Below, one piece after another: positions 23,778 through 34,748 of a DNA stretch of 64,000 nucleotides. Source of the stretch: Cyanophora paradoxa (lineage: Eukaryota; Glaucocystophyceae; Cyanophorales; Cyanophoraceae); contig QPMI01000615.1 in the NCBI GenBank assembly GCA_004431415.1, positions 161,542 through 225,541 on the forward strand, written 5' to 3'. The position numbers were made by a program, and so were the translations under genes. Under the pieces are notes generated by a model. The model was not told the origin of the DNA, did no database searches, and saw only the letters and a list, made by a program, of their open reading frames with translations. Position 1 is the stretch's first letter, and each line of letters starts with the position of its first letter.

Positions 23778-23822
23778 CTTGCCCGAACTGAACTGTGGTG
23801 GGGGGGGCTACACGCACAAACC
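23778..23822. promoter_or_regulatory. 45-bp bidirectional start region between Tudor-SN and uL1m
   Basis: Only 45 bp separate the start codon of the Tudor-SN gene (23777, minus) from that of uL1m (23823, plus). Both 5' untranslated regions and the core promoters must therefore overlap each other or the neighbouring coding sequence. The stretch has no TATA box and contains GGTGGGGGGGGCTACACG. Confidence 0.6.
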
Positions 23823-25257
23823 ATGCTGCGGCTGGCCTCGGCGGGCCTCAGGGCCGCCGTCGCGCCGGCGGCGCTGCCGCAGTTGGCAAGGGAAGAGGCG
23901 TGCTATGCGCTCTTCGAGGCGCAGCGCGGCCTCGCGACGGCCGCGAAGAAGGTCGGGCCCGCCAGTCCCGCGGCCCATGCTCTGCTGAATACCGCCGCTT
24001 GCCGCCGTGCAGAAGAAGAAGAAGTTCGCCGTCCCGCGGCCCGCGCAGCGGTACGATCTGACGGAGGCCGTGCGGCTCACGAAGGTCCGCCAGGCGGCAC
24101 GGTTGATCGCCTCGCGCCCTGCACTGCCTTCTGATCTCCGTGCAGTGCCTGGCGACCGCGCGATTCGACGAGACGATGAACGTGGCTGTCAACTTGCTGA
24201 TCGACCCCCGCGTCGGCACCAACATTGTGCGCGGCTTCGCCCAGCTGCCCCACGGCACTGGCAAGAAAGTGCGCGTCGCCGTGTTCGCGCGGTGCGCCGC
24301 CCGTCCCGCCCGCCGCCCTCCCGGCGTTCAAGCAGACATCCGACCGCCTCTGGGCGCTGCGCAGCGGCGAGAAGGCGAGCGAGGCCGCAGCGGCGGGCGC
24401 AGACGTCGTCGGCGCCGAGGATCTCGTTGGTGCGCACCGGCCCCTGCGCCGGGCGCGCCAACGGCGTGACGCTGAGCGGCGGGGCGGGGCGCAGCGCAAG
24501 TGAAGGAGGGGAAGATCGAGTTCGACAAGGCGCTGGCGACGCCGGACGTGATGGCCATCGTCGGCCGCGTCGCGCCCGTGCTCGGGCCCCGCGGCCTCAT
24601 GCCCAACCCCAAGATGGGCACCGTGCGCCCCCGGAGCCGGCCGCCCCGGCCCGGCCCCCGCTCAGCCGCCGCGCGGCGCAGGTGACGACGGACATCGCGG
24701 GGGCGGTGCGGGCGGCAAAGGCCGGCAAGGTGGACTTCCGCAACGACAAGGCCGGCATCATCCACGCCGGCCTCGGCAAGGTGCCGAGCCCCCGCGCCCC
24801 CCCGAGCGCCGCGCCCGGGGGCCCCGCCGCTCACGCGGGGGCCGCGCGGCAGGTGAGCTGGCCGGAGGAGAAGCTGGCGGAGAACGTCAAGGAGTTCGTC
24901 GCCGCCCTCCTCCGCGCCCGCCCCGCCGTGCGCCCCGCCCCGCCGCCCCTCGGCAGCCGGCGCGCCTGACCTCGCGCCGGCTCGCGGGGGCAGGCGATCA
25001 CGGGGGAGTACATCGCGAAGGTGACGCTCTCGAGCACGATGGGCGGCGGCGTCTCCGTCGAGCTCGGCTCCATCCACGAGTCCCTCGCCCCCCGCGCCCC
25101 CAAGCGCGCCGCCTCCCCCGCCCCGCCCCGCCGCCCCCGTCGCCGCCCCCGCATGAAGCCCCGCGCCCGTGCTGCGTGCTCGTGCAACCGGACGCGCGTT
25201 CACGCGGAGCGGCCCCTCCTGAGTGCGCGGTCCGGTCCGAGCCTGCCTAGATTTTGA
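23823..25257 (+). CDS. Ribosomal protein uL1, organellar (probably mitochondrial), 8 exons
   Basis: Exons: 23823-23951, 24013-24084, 24146-24291, 24365-24429, 24495-24622, 24682-24780, 24853-24927, 24994-25257. All join in frame, and introns of 59-73 bp run GTCGG/GTCCG/GTGCG/GTGCC to CAG. The product is about 325 residues. After a basic, acid-poor leader ([20 protein letters not shown]) come uL1 signatures: [100 protein letters not shown] and [10 protein letters not shown]. These are bacterial-type, so the protein belongs to an organelle large subunit, where uL1 forms the mobile stalk at the E site. The leader looks like a mitochondrial presequence; no signal peptide for a secondary plastid is seen. 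The last 60 residues are Pro/Arg/Ala-rich and unlike other uL1, so the true 3' end may differ. Confidence 0.88.
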
Positions 25258-26604
25258 TTCTCTAGATCTGGAACTCGCAGGCGCACCTGCGTGCACGCAG
25301 CCCTTCGGGACCTAGGCTTACCGCTTCGAATTCGGGGCCTAGGCCGACCAGGTGTCCACGTCCCCTCGGGCCCAAGCCACAGCTAGCACTCGCTGTCTGC
25401 AGCGCGGCGCCCCGGAGCTGCGCACCCCGCCGCGGCCGGCGCCCTCTCTAGATCTCTAGATCTCGAGCTGTGCGCCCAGAACTAGATCTAGATCTCTGAA
25501 ATCGATTTCGAGCTGTGCGCCCGGAACTCTGCGAAATCGATATCGTATACGTACGCGTGCGCGCGTAAGCTCTAGCTAGCGATCGATCGCCCCCCGGCCC
25601 CGCCCCTCTAGCTATAGCTATAGATCTAGATCTGAATTCGAACACATGTACATATGCATGCGCCTCCCCCCAGCGCCCCCCCCCCCCAAAGAGCGGTGGG
25701 GGGGTACGTGCTGATGCAGAGCGCCGCTTGAGTTTCGAGCCGCGACGTCGACCGACCGTCGGACCTCTTGAGTTTGAGCGCTCGGCGAGAGAGCTGCAGC
25801 GTCGCCGGCGCTGAGTGAAGCAAGAGCCGTCCTGTCAATTGCAAGCGCGCCCGAAGCAATCTCCGGCGCGGGCGATTCTCCGCGCGAGGCGCCGTCAGCG
25901 GTGCATTCTAAAGCGGTTCTGCGCACGTCAAGGTGCGCGGATGCGCGCCGCGCCCGAATGATGTCGGCGTGCGTTTTGACCGCTGCGCATACGCATGATT
26001 ATGCACCTCGTCGTCGATCAGTTCTCGCTGGCATCTCCATCTCTTGCTGCTAAGGCTCCACTCCGGGTCTACTTTCACAACTTTTGCGTGCTCTGACAGG
26101 TGTGTGCGCATGCGGGTCGCGAGTGCGCATGCTGTGCTTAGATCTAGAGCGTGCGAGCTTGAGAACGTTTTAAATCAACCATATGCATGGCCAGTTCTTG
26201 ATCTAGTACTAGTTCTCGTGCTTGCCCGGCACCAATTTGCAAAACCCGAATTCATGGCGCCTCGAGCTCGGCCCGCGGCCGCGCGCGCGCGGCCACGCGC
26301 GCCGACCACGCGCACGTGCACGCGTTTTGAAATTAAACTACGAGCAGATCTAGAAAGAACAAATGAGACGGTCGTTTTCTGGCTCGCGGACGAGCGCATG
26401 CAAGTCCGGTCGCGGATCCGGAGGCCCAGGGCGGTCCGGATCCGGAGCGCCTTCGGGACATCGATCCGCGGCCGGCAGCGCAAACTCTGGACCCGGATCC
26501 GCGCAATCACAAGGCGCCGAAAGCGCGTGCCAGGTTCGTAGGAGCTCGCGATCGGGGCCCCGAATCCGGATCGCCCTAAGCGTGCAATGCAGAATCGCGC
26601 TTCA
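25258..26604. other. Intergenic region
   Basis: No gene recognised. It contains TCTAGATCTAGATCT palindrome clusters (about 25440-25490 and 25610-25635) and a C-run at 25675-25687. Upstream exons of the CCCH gene may lie near 26360-26580, but I cannot support them. Confidence 0.4.
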
Positions 26605-29600
26605 GGCTCGCCCATGCCCGAGTGCTTGTGCAGCACATGCTACTCCGAGCAGCTCCGGCAACAGGTGCCTAATTCTGGCCAGCTGCAGCTTCCGTTCAAG
26701 TCGCATGTGAAGCCCACAATCGCGCTTCAATTAATGCTGTATGCATTCGAAAGGTGCTCGAAAAGCAGGAAGCCAACCCCAACGCGAAACCTCCATGTCA
26801 GTGCATCGAATGCAACCGGTCTGCTAAATTTAAACATAGTTCATTACGCATGTAACTCATTCATTTTGACCTTGTCTCTAATCTATCGCCCCTATACGTA
26901 GGCCCGATCCTCACCCCTGGGCGTGCAAATATCGGTGTGGATGTCGGCAGTGCGAGGAAGCTCGCTCGCCCACCGCTGGCGCAACGGCCCGGTTCTGCGA
27001 CAGCTTCATTGCTCACCTTGAAGATATACCTATTCCTGGAAGAGGCACCCTGAGCTCTTCCCGTGCCCACTGGGAGGTACGCGCTTCGCATCAAATTCGC
27101 GGGTATACGTAATTTTAATTTCAGGCCCTGAGCGGGGACGGCCGCGGGGTTGCATTTAATTGCGAAACTCGCTTTTTAATCGATATCGCAAAAGACTGTA
27201 TCTGATTGTATCTCCGCAGGGCGAGCTTCGGAAGTGCATTGCTGCTCGGGGGGAGCAGAGCCTCGCGTCGGTCGCGTACGCTCTGCGACTGGCCCAACTT
27301 CTCGCCGTTTTCGACCGCCCCGAGGAATCCTGCGACGTCTACCGGGTGCTCGAACTCCACATTTAAACACAGATAAAAACCCGATTTCAAACAGTGGCTG
27401 ATTGACGTGCGTAGCGCTTTTTGGCACCTCGGCTTCTCGACGAGAGGCGGCGGGATGAACTTCTGGGCGCCGCCTCTCTGAAGATGCTCTCGACGCACGC
27501 GTCCGCCTTCGGCATCGCCGTCGGCATCGGAGGCGACTACGCCTTGTCCAGGACGGCTCTTGTGGTGAGCTTGAGCGCTTGATCGAGAAACTAAACTTCC
27601 CGGGTGTCTATAAGATCGGATCCATGAAATCGATATCCTGAGCTCCGTTAACGTTATAATTACCGACACTGCCCCTGCAGGCTGCTCTTGGCTTCTGGAA
27701 GCGGATCGAGGGGGCCAGCGAGAACAGCCTGCATGTCGCGGACTTGTACTGGATGCTCGCGAAGAGCTGCGTCAAGATCCGCGAGAAAGAAGACGCGCTC
27801 AACTACTTTCTGGTGCGCGTTCCCTTGCCCTGTACATGTGCATCGACCGATATCGGTGGTACCCGTGTGGATGGATGAGGCCCGTGCCGGGCGCAGATGG
27901 CGGCGAAGACGGACCGGGACTCGGGGGACGCGCAGCGGCTGGGGTCCCGCTGCTGCATCCCGAACTCCATCGACCACGTCGTCGAGCTCGTCGAGCTCTA
28001 CATCGCCGCCGGCGGGATCCAGTCTGTGCCCCAGTCTATTCTCCAGGTCCGAGCATTCCTCTAGATTAACATGTACTATTATAAAGTACTAGTCCACATG
28101 AGCGAAAGAACTAAATTTTTTAAAAGCGCTACAAAACTGCATACGTGAATTACGGATCCGGATTATGAATTGCGTATACAGGGCTAGCTGCTTCGAAAAA
28201 TTAAAGAGATGGCGAGAATACGTACGTCGCCTCGCCCGGTTGATATATAACACCGAGCGCCTGCAGCTGAATCTGGAGATGTCGTCGCAAGCCTGTATCA
28301 ACTGCAGGCGCGACCGCGGCGTCCTCGTCGACGCGATGGAGTACCTGGCCCGCAAACGGAGGAGCGCCCAGAGCTCGAAGAAGCAGCGCCGTCGAGGTTC
28401 TTCGGCAGCAGCTAGCGCTGCAGCGGCTGGGCAGGAGCAGCAGCCGGCGCCGCGGCAGCAAGCGGAGCAAACCTCGAATTCAGCGGCGGCGCGCAACAGC
28501 ACTCGCGATCAGCCCTGCCGCTTCTTCGCCCAGGGCAGCTGCCGCGACGGCGACCAGTGCCGGTGCGCCGCCTAACGTCCGTTTAGTTTCGACGTATTTT
28601 TATTCGCATTGTTAACAATGAATGCATGCGCATCCAAACTCAGGTTCAAGCACGAAATCGAACGCGAATTCGAAGAAGTGGATCTCGACGATGTTCGCCA
28701 GGTCCGTATTCCGAAGTTCAAAAAATAATTCAAACGAATATATTGTCAGCCTGGCAGCGCTAGCGTGGCAAGGGCTGGGCCAAGGAAGGTTCATAAAGCT
28801 AAGATTTTCAATAAACATGAAGCCCCCTGGGGGCTTTCCCAAAAACTATACAATGAATTTCAGTTTTATAATTCAAGCTTTGAATTCGTGCCTTTTAATC
28901 ATAAATTAGCTGGATTCCGGATGTACATGTCCCGCATTAATATTGGCTCGCCGTCATGATCATATGCACGCAATGCGCAGGATCCGGACTTGCATGAGAT
29001 ACACTACACGATGCCCACGGGAGAGGTCCTCGTCTTTTGGGGGCGGCCCCGCGGCCTCGGGAACTCGCAGCAGCGTGCGCAGCAGCAGCAGCAGCAGCAG
29101 CAGCGCCGTCCTCCGGAAGCAGATGCAAGGCAAGAGCGGGATCTGCAGCAGGCAGGGCGAGCCCCGACGATGGCGCGCAACAGCACTCGCGATCAGCCCT
29201 GCCGCTTCTTCGCCCAGGGGAGCTGCTTCGCCGGCGACCAGTGCCGGTGCGCCGCCTCCGCTTCCGCTTCGTTTCTCGTTTTGTCGTTATATATATATAT
29301 CATTGCAGAGTCGTTTGATAATAATATTTAATGAATTGTTTCAGGTTCAAGCACGAATTCGAACGCGATGAGGCGCAGGTGGATTCCGCCGTCGAGGTGC
29401 GTATCCGAGCCGAAACAGATCCAGCTGCAGAGTTTTCCGCAACCTATGCGCGGTTTGCAAGCGCTCAGGCCTAGGCCTGATCATACGTACACGCCCGCAG
29501 GGTCTGGCCGATATGCATTTCGAGACGCAGGTGCCGCTGTGCAAGTTCTTCGCGGCAGGCTTCTGCAAGTGGGGGGGCAACTGCTGGTGCGCATGTCGAC

Positions 29601-29848
29601 GTCATCGGAATTTCACATCTAATTTCTTCTCGACGTCCGCCCGCGACGCGCCTAGGCCTGATCATCCGTGCGCGCGCAGGTTCCGCCACGAGGAGCAGGG
29701 CGCCGCCTCGAGCTCAGCGGAGCCGCCTGCGCCCGCCGCCGCCGCCGGCCCGAGCTCGAGCTCTCCCCCGGCCGCCTCGAGCTCGAGCTCGGCCGCCGGC
29801 TCCGGCCGCCCCGCGCCGCAGTCGAGCCGCCGCGCGCCCAAGGCGTGA
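26605..29848 (+). CDS. CCCH zinc-finger protein with three C-x7-C-x5-C-x3-H fingers, about 13 exons (5' end uncertain)
   Basis: The 5' half has three exons each with a C-x-C-x2-C motif (PECLCSTCYSEQ near 26615; PPCQCIECNRSAKFKH near 26800; RCGCRQCEEA near 26935). Helical exons follow at 27220-27342, about 27430-27561, 27681-27811 and 27898-28048 (LYWMLAKSCVKIREKEDAL is TPR-like). A Lys/Arg and Gln-rich exon ends at 28562. The three fingers are: CRFFAQGSCRDGDQC with FKH (28562/28644); CRFFAQGSCFAGDQC with FKH (29246/29344); CKFFAAGFCKWGGNC with FRH (29586/29680). Each is broken by an intron at the same place, after two bases of the codon following Cys3. The stop is TGA 29846-29848 after a Ser/Ala/Pro-rich tail. 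CCCH fingers commonly bind AU-rich or other single-stranded RNA, so a role in mRNA metabolism is inferred. The start codon and first exon are not secure. Confidence 0.72.
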
Positions 29849-31289
29849 GGGGCCTCGAGCCGATCGCCCTCAGGGCCTGCCAGGCTGGCAAAGCTAGCGC
29901 TCTGGGGCCGGCCGGGGGGGCCCATTGCCAGCCGGCCTCGTTCAACGGTTCAAATTCTTATCTCTTCATAGTTGGCAGTTCGTTGTTGAACGCTGTAGGT
30001 CATTTTAGGATTCCCATGGCTTGTTGGCCCTGCGCATGCGCATACGAATGTCAGCGTACGCAAACTACAAATTACTTCTGGAATTCGAATTCTTCGTTGA
30101 ATATTCAATGCTGTAGGTCGATAGCTAAAAATAGCTACTAGGCTAGCCGCTGAGCTGCAGGAGCAATAGGAAAGTTCTCATATGCACCATGATCATTTAA
30201 TTTCGAATCTCTTCGTAAATTCACAGCGCGCGTGTCCTTACCCTGAAGCTTTAATTTTTTGGGGAAGGACCCCCTTCCCCTTCCCCCACTTGGGGGTGTT
30301 CGGGTGCCCACCCTAGGCCAAAATGAAATGTCCCGACCTCCCAAAACCCGGGTTTTCTCGCCGGATCCTAGCAAGGCATGTCCCTAGGAGTCCAAAAACG
30401 TGTACTGGGAGATCCGGGTCCCGTCGGGTCAACCTGGAATGGGCAATAACACATTTTCGGAAAATGCAATCTAGCGCCTCACCAAGTGGCGGTATATCTG
30501 CCGGACCGAGTGCGCCTGAATGCGCCTGATACGCCCAACGATTCATGTCATACATGCCGAGACCGGAGGGGCACAGGGTGGTCCGCTAGGCCGCCTCAAG
30601 TACCTGTTGTACCGGACGCTGAAAAAAAATCGCTCCTGAGAGTTGGAGGCGATATCGTGTTGCAGTACCCGTGCTTTAAGCCGGCAAGCTAGCCGACAGG
30701 CTCGCTAGCTGGCCAACTAGCTGAGCACCGGCTATCGGCTTGTTGGACTTCCGCGCGCGCGTGGCGTCCGTCGACATCGTACCGACCACGGCGAGTGAGC
30801 GCCGAGGTTCTGCTCTGCTGCATCGATCGGATCGCTCGCCCGGGCCGGGCCGCTCGAGCCTCACTCGTGCGCTCGCTCGTGCGCTCGCCGTCGGCGCTTC
30901 CACGCTCCACGCTCCACCGATTCCGGCCGCACCAGGTACGAACTCGTCCACCTCCGGCTGCGCATGCCCGCCGCGCGCGCCGTCCTAGGCCTAGGCCTGA
31001 GCGCCCTCTCACTTCCCGCGAGACACAGCAGCGAGCGTCGCAGCTGGCCATGGGCATCAACATCGCATCTGTTCCATCGGTGCGCATGCTGCACGGCTGT
31101 GCTCGTCGCTTCCTCTGCCGCGGGGGAAGGGTCCGGTTGCAATTGCTCGACTCATGCTTGCCACCCTCAGTCTTGCACCCGCATGCAATCGACCGGGTCG
31201 AACCACAAGCAAGCATCACATCACCTCCAAGACCTCGGCCTCCGCCGCGTACGCGCTAAGCGCCTGCCGCTAGCGCTGCGCCTATAGCT
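29849..31289. other. Intergenic region before the LTR element
   Basis: No gene recognised. At 30235-30520 there is a lower-complexity stretch with CCCCTTCCCCTTCCCCCAC and non-module sequence on both strands. At 30980-31010 the palindrome string CCTAGGCCTAGGCCTGAGCG resembles intron ends of the CCCH gene. Confidence 0.4.
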
Positions 31290-31299
31290 AGCCTCCGCC

Positions 31300-31470
31300 C
31301 GCGCCCGGCCAACGCCGGCGCGGCGGCGCGGCCGCCGGGCTCCTCCCGCTCCTCGGGGGCGGAGGCGCAGCGGGCGGCGGCGCGGCTCGCCGCTCGAGGC
31401 GGAGGCGCGGCGGGCGCGGCGCCGGCGCGGCTCGCCGGGCGGGGCGGAGGCGCGGCGGGCGGCGGCGCAG
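31300..31470. repeat. GC-rich minisatellite, left flank of the LTR element
   Basis: Imperfect repeats of GGCGGCGCGGCTCGCCGGGC and GGGGCGGAGGCGCGGCGGGC. It is related to the array at 37880-38280 and continues on the other side of the LTR element at 63845, so the retroelement landed in this array. Confidence 0.75.
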
Positions 31471-31768
31471 TGTTGCCGATAGGGTTTCCTAGCCGTTAGT
31501 GCTTTGTTTGCACTTCGTTCGCAGTAGTACCGTGACTTGACCCGCGGCTTCTCGCGATTTCCTGAGTCACTGTACCCCTGTACGAAGATGCGACCCTAGC
31601 TACTTTTTCTGACTCTAGCTTGATACTTTCCGGTAGCCGTGTCCTAGGGTACACAGTAGTCTGTGATTAGCAGCTTTCTCTTGCAACGTGACAGCCTGCT
31701 CGCCTGCTGCTGGTACGCTACGGGAAGGTTGCTAAGGTCTACTGGGACGTATAAAACCTCCTAAAACA
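31471..31768 (+). repeat. 5' LTR (298 bp)
   Basis: TGTTGCCGATAGGG...CCTAAAACA. It matches 63550-63840 over its whole length, with nine single-base indels and no substitution that I can see. A TATAAAA-like string lies 18 bp before its end. Confidence 0.93.
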
Positions 31769-32029
31769 TCCTCGCCGGGACCAGCGCACGCCAGCTGACG
31801 GACTTGCTGCGCACGTCCGTTGGCCGCGAGCGTGAACCCGCTGGACTACGAGGAGGCGAACGCTTGACGCTTTCGGAGAGCACCGCTACTGGCGGACGCA
31901 CTCCGCTGACCCGCCTCGCCGCCGACGCTTCCCTTCTCGAAGCTTCGGACGCGCCTCCGCCGCTCACTCGCGCAGTTGGGGAGCAGCCCGCCGTACCGCG
32001 GCATCGGCTAGCTCCCTGGCTCATCGTTC

Positions 32030-33589
32030 GTGCCGCGCGCGCATCGGGGATCGGTTGCGGCGGTCCGACTCGAACGACGGTCACGGGCCAGCTCGCGTAC
32101 CGTACTGCGGTCGCGGCCCGACGGCAACGTCTACGTCGAACGACCGCGTGATGGAGCGCGAAGGCATGACTTCCGGCGAGATGGCCCGACCTTCCCCGGC
32201 CAACTGACAATGCTCAACCGCACGGCCCGAGTCGCAGCGGCGCACGCCGAGGAGATCGCGCGCCGGCGGGTCATGGGCGCGGAGCCGCCGCAGGCGATCA
32301 AGATGGAGGACGGCAAGATGGGCCACACCACCGGGATTCCCGTCTCGCCCAACGGCGTCTTCCAACATCACAACGCCATCCGTTCGGCTACTCGCGGAGA
32401 CAAGAAGTACTCCCTGCTGGACGACGGTTCGCAGGCGGCGTACCACGCCGTCGATTTCGGTGTCCGTTCGCTGCCGGCGGGACTAACGGAAGTCTACCGT
32501 TCGACGGTCGAGTTGCACCGGTCTCTCGTCGAAAACCTCGTCGACGCAGAGAGCGAGCTCACGAAGGCGAAGGCGACACTCGCGACGGCTACGGAGGAGG
32601 CGGCCAAGGAGGCGGCGCAGAAGGCCGTCCAGACGCGACAGGCCGTCGTCGACAAACTCCGGGCTGAGATGCCCTCGGACATTATTCGCGGCGTCCCCTC
32701 GTACATTAAGAGCCTCGTTCGCATGATTGACCCCGCTGAGCGCAAGCGTCTCAAGGAGGAGCTCATCGCGGCGTACGATGGCACTCAACTGGACCGTATT
32801 TTCGCCAACATCTGTGACCTCATCGCGTTCACTGACCTGCCGCGTGACAAGACGGGCCACACTGTGCAGGCGCTGGACGTCTATGACACGCTCGAGCAGC
32901 AGATCACGGAGCGCAAGACGCTACACCACGGCCTGTACTCCGGCCTCCCGTACGAGCAGCAGCGCAAGGCCAATTACGACCTGGCGCTGAATCTACTGCC
33001 GAAGCTGAAGACGATGGCGCAGGACCTGTCGCCGACCGATGGGATGACTCCCAAGGACAAGGAGACCTGGTTTAACCTCTTCTGCACTCGTGCGCAGTCG
33101 CTCATTCGGGAGGCGGGCTTTCTGATTGTGACGACGACTGCTGGGGAGCCCTCGATTCCTACTGGGAATTCGAAGAAGGGCGCCAGCATCAACGCGGCGA
33201 ACGTCGACGGGTACGATTACGACAACGATGGCGACGACGGGTACACGGCGCCGTACAGCGGCACTCCGTACACCCCACCGCCTTCGTCGTCCCCTGCGCC
33301 CTCGGCCCCGCACTCGCAGTTACTCGGCTCTTCGGTCAATCTCGTCCACACGACGCCGTCGACCCCGCCGACAACCAATCCGATCTACCAATCCGCCCTC
33401 CCCGCGCCCAGCAGCCGGCGCCGGGCCACAAGCCCGTCCCCGGCTGCTGCGACTGGCACGCACCGGTGCCCGGGAAGGACTACGGCAATCGCCCGCCCAT
33501 CGGCCGCCCCTACGATTACGCCCGTACGCAGACGGTCACGGCGATCCGTACGAGCCAGGGCTACCCGCGCGACGCGCGCCCGAGGGTGA
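32030..33589 (+). CDS. gag: gag, N-terminal part (519-codon frame)
   Basis: A start at 32030 is possible; the second Met at 32210 (MLNRTARVAAAHAEEIA) is also plausible, because the first 60 residues are Arg-rich and less protein-like. Helical, charged segments follow (VDAESELTKAKATLATATEE; LKTMAQDLSPTDGMTPKDK) and then a Pro/Ser-rich linker. There is no close match that I can name. Its identity as Gag rests on position after the 5' LTR and on the zinc knuckles that continue it in another frame. The last part of this frame after about 33415 is Arg-rich and out of register: the true sequence moves to the frame reading PGHKPVPGCCDWHAPVPGKD. Confidence 0.75.
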   Translation: MPRAHRGSVAAVRLERRSRASSRTVLRSRPDGNVYVERPRDGARRHDFRRDGPTFPGQLTMLNRTARVAAAHAEEIARRRVMGAEPPQAIKMEDGKMGHTTGIPVSPNGVFQHHNAIRSATRGDKKYSLLDDGSQAAYHAVDFGVRSLPAGLTEVYRSTVELHRSLVENLVDAESELTKAKATLATATEEAAKEAAQKAVQTRQAVVDKLRAEMPSDIIRGVPSYIKSLVRMIDPAERKRLKEELIAAYDGTQLDRIFANICDLIAFTDLPRDKTGHTVQALDVYDTLEQQITERKTLHHGLYSGLPYEQQRKANYDLALNLLPKLKTMAQDLSPTDGMTPKDKETWFNLFCTRAQSLIREAGFLIVTTTAGEPSIPTGNSKKGASINAANVDGYDYDNDGDDGYTAPYSGTPYTPPPSSSPAPSAPHSQLLGSSVNLVHTTPSTPPTTNPIYQSALPAPSSRRRATSPSPAAATGTHRCPGRTTAIARPSAAPTITPVRRRSRRSVRARATRATRARG

Positions 33590-34748
33590 GGCCCGGCACC
33601 AACGATCACATTTGCACACGTTGTCGGTCGTTGGGAGCCGCGGACATCCATCACTACTCTGACGACTACCACGAGTGTTGCTCTCACCCGTACCGTCGGG
33701 AACTACTCAAATTCGTCAACCAAGGCTGCCAAGACCCCGAGGTCCTGGCTGCGGCCCGCCTCTGCGGCCTCATCCCTGGCGGCCCGCAGGCACCGTCCTA
33801 CAACGCGGTCCCCCCGCCGTCGAACTCTGTACCCGTCGCTCCGGCGCAGCTACAAACCGCCCCTTGCAGGAACTGCGGCGAGCACGGCCACCACGCGTCG
33901 GCGTGCACGAAGCCGGTGCGCTGCTACAACTGCGGAGGGAGGGTCACACGCAGAACCGCTGCCCCAGTGGCAAGCGCCAGCACGACGGCGGTCCCCCACA
34001 CGGTCCGTCCCCGAAGCGTGGCCCCGATGGTGGTGCTGGCGGCGCAGGAGGCGGCGGGCACCGTGGTGGCCATCGCGGCGGTGGCAGGGGCGGCTACCAG
34101 AGCGGCGGTGGAGGCGGCGGCCAAGGCGGGACGGGATCTAACGCCACCCTCCTCGGCAATCCCGCCCCGATGCAGCGCCCGACTGGCCCCGTTGTTGACG
34201 CGCCGTCTTCGCGCCCGACTGGCCCCGTTGTTGACGCGCCGTCTTCGCGCCCGGCTGGCCCCGTCACTGACGCGCTGCCTTCGCGCCCGACTGGCTCCGT
34301 TGCTGACGCGCCGTCTCCGCGCCCGACCGGCCCCATCGCTAACGCGCCGCCCCCGAACCCTCGCCCGACTGACCACGGAGACGCCGTGCAGTCCGGTGGT
34401 CCTGACTCGGGCCGGGAGACTGAGGCTACGACGGACAGCCTGGCCATGGTACCGATCGCTCCGGTGCAAACTGTCCCGATCACGCCGACGCAGCCCTCGG
34501 CATCGGACATCGCGCACTTCGTTCGGGACGTCAACGCCACGACGGCGACGCAGCCGGTAACGTCGGCGGCGGAGAGGACGGCCCCCGTCCCCGTCGCCAT
34601 CCCCGTCGCTGAACCCGCGTCGCCGTCCCCCTCGTCGACTCACGCGACCGGCCCGTCGTCGCCGGCCCCGTCTGACTTGTCGACAGAGATGGAAACGGGA
34701 AGCCGTACTGCGGCCGAGTCCCGTGTTCCAATTCGGTGTGCGCAGCCC
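33415..34748 (+). CDS. gag: gag, C-terminal part with two CCHC zinc knuckles and an RGG tract (frameshifted)
   Basis: The frame gives a Cys/His cluster (HICTRCRSLGAADIHH, then DYHECCSHPY) and the knuckle CRNCGEHGHHASAC (C-x2-C-x4-H-x4-C). The second knuckle starts CYNCG and finishes EGHTQNRC in the next frame, so one base is missing near 33945. Next is a GGHRGGHRGGGRGGYQSGGG tract, then repeats of the type RPTGPVVDAPSS, and a Thr/Pro-rich tail. CCHC knuckles bind the packaged RNA in nucleocapsids. The frame is cut by the foldback element at 34746, and 34033-34748 recurs after it at 46633. Confidence 0.75.
34033..34748 (+). repeat. 716-bp gag segment, first copy
   Basis: Direct repeat of 46633-47344. 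By eye there are no substitutions and four one-base deletions in the second copy (for example CGGCCCCA to CGGCCCA). The segment lies on both sides of the foldback element. Confidence 0.9.

Noticed and set aside
30138-31259. Several 60-176-codon ORFs on both strands
   Set aside because: No domain, no paralogous exon in the window, and frames overlap on both strands as expected for GC-rich non-coding DNA.
33940-33950. Programmed ribosomal frameshift between gag and pol
   Set aside because: The frame change falls inside a zinc knuckle, not between domains, and no slippery heptamer with downstream structure is evident. A missing base is simpler.
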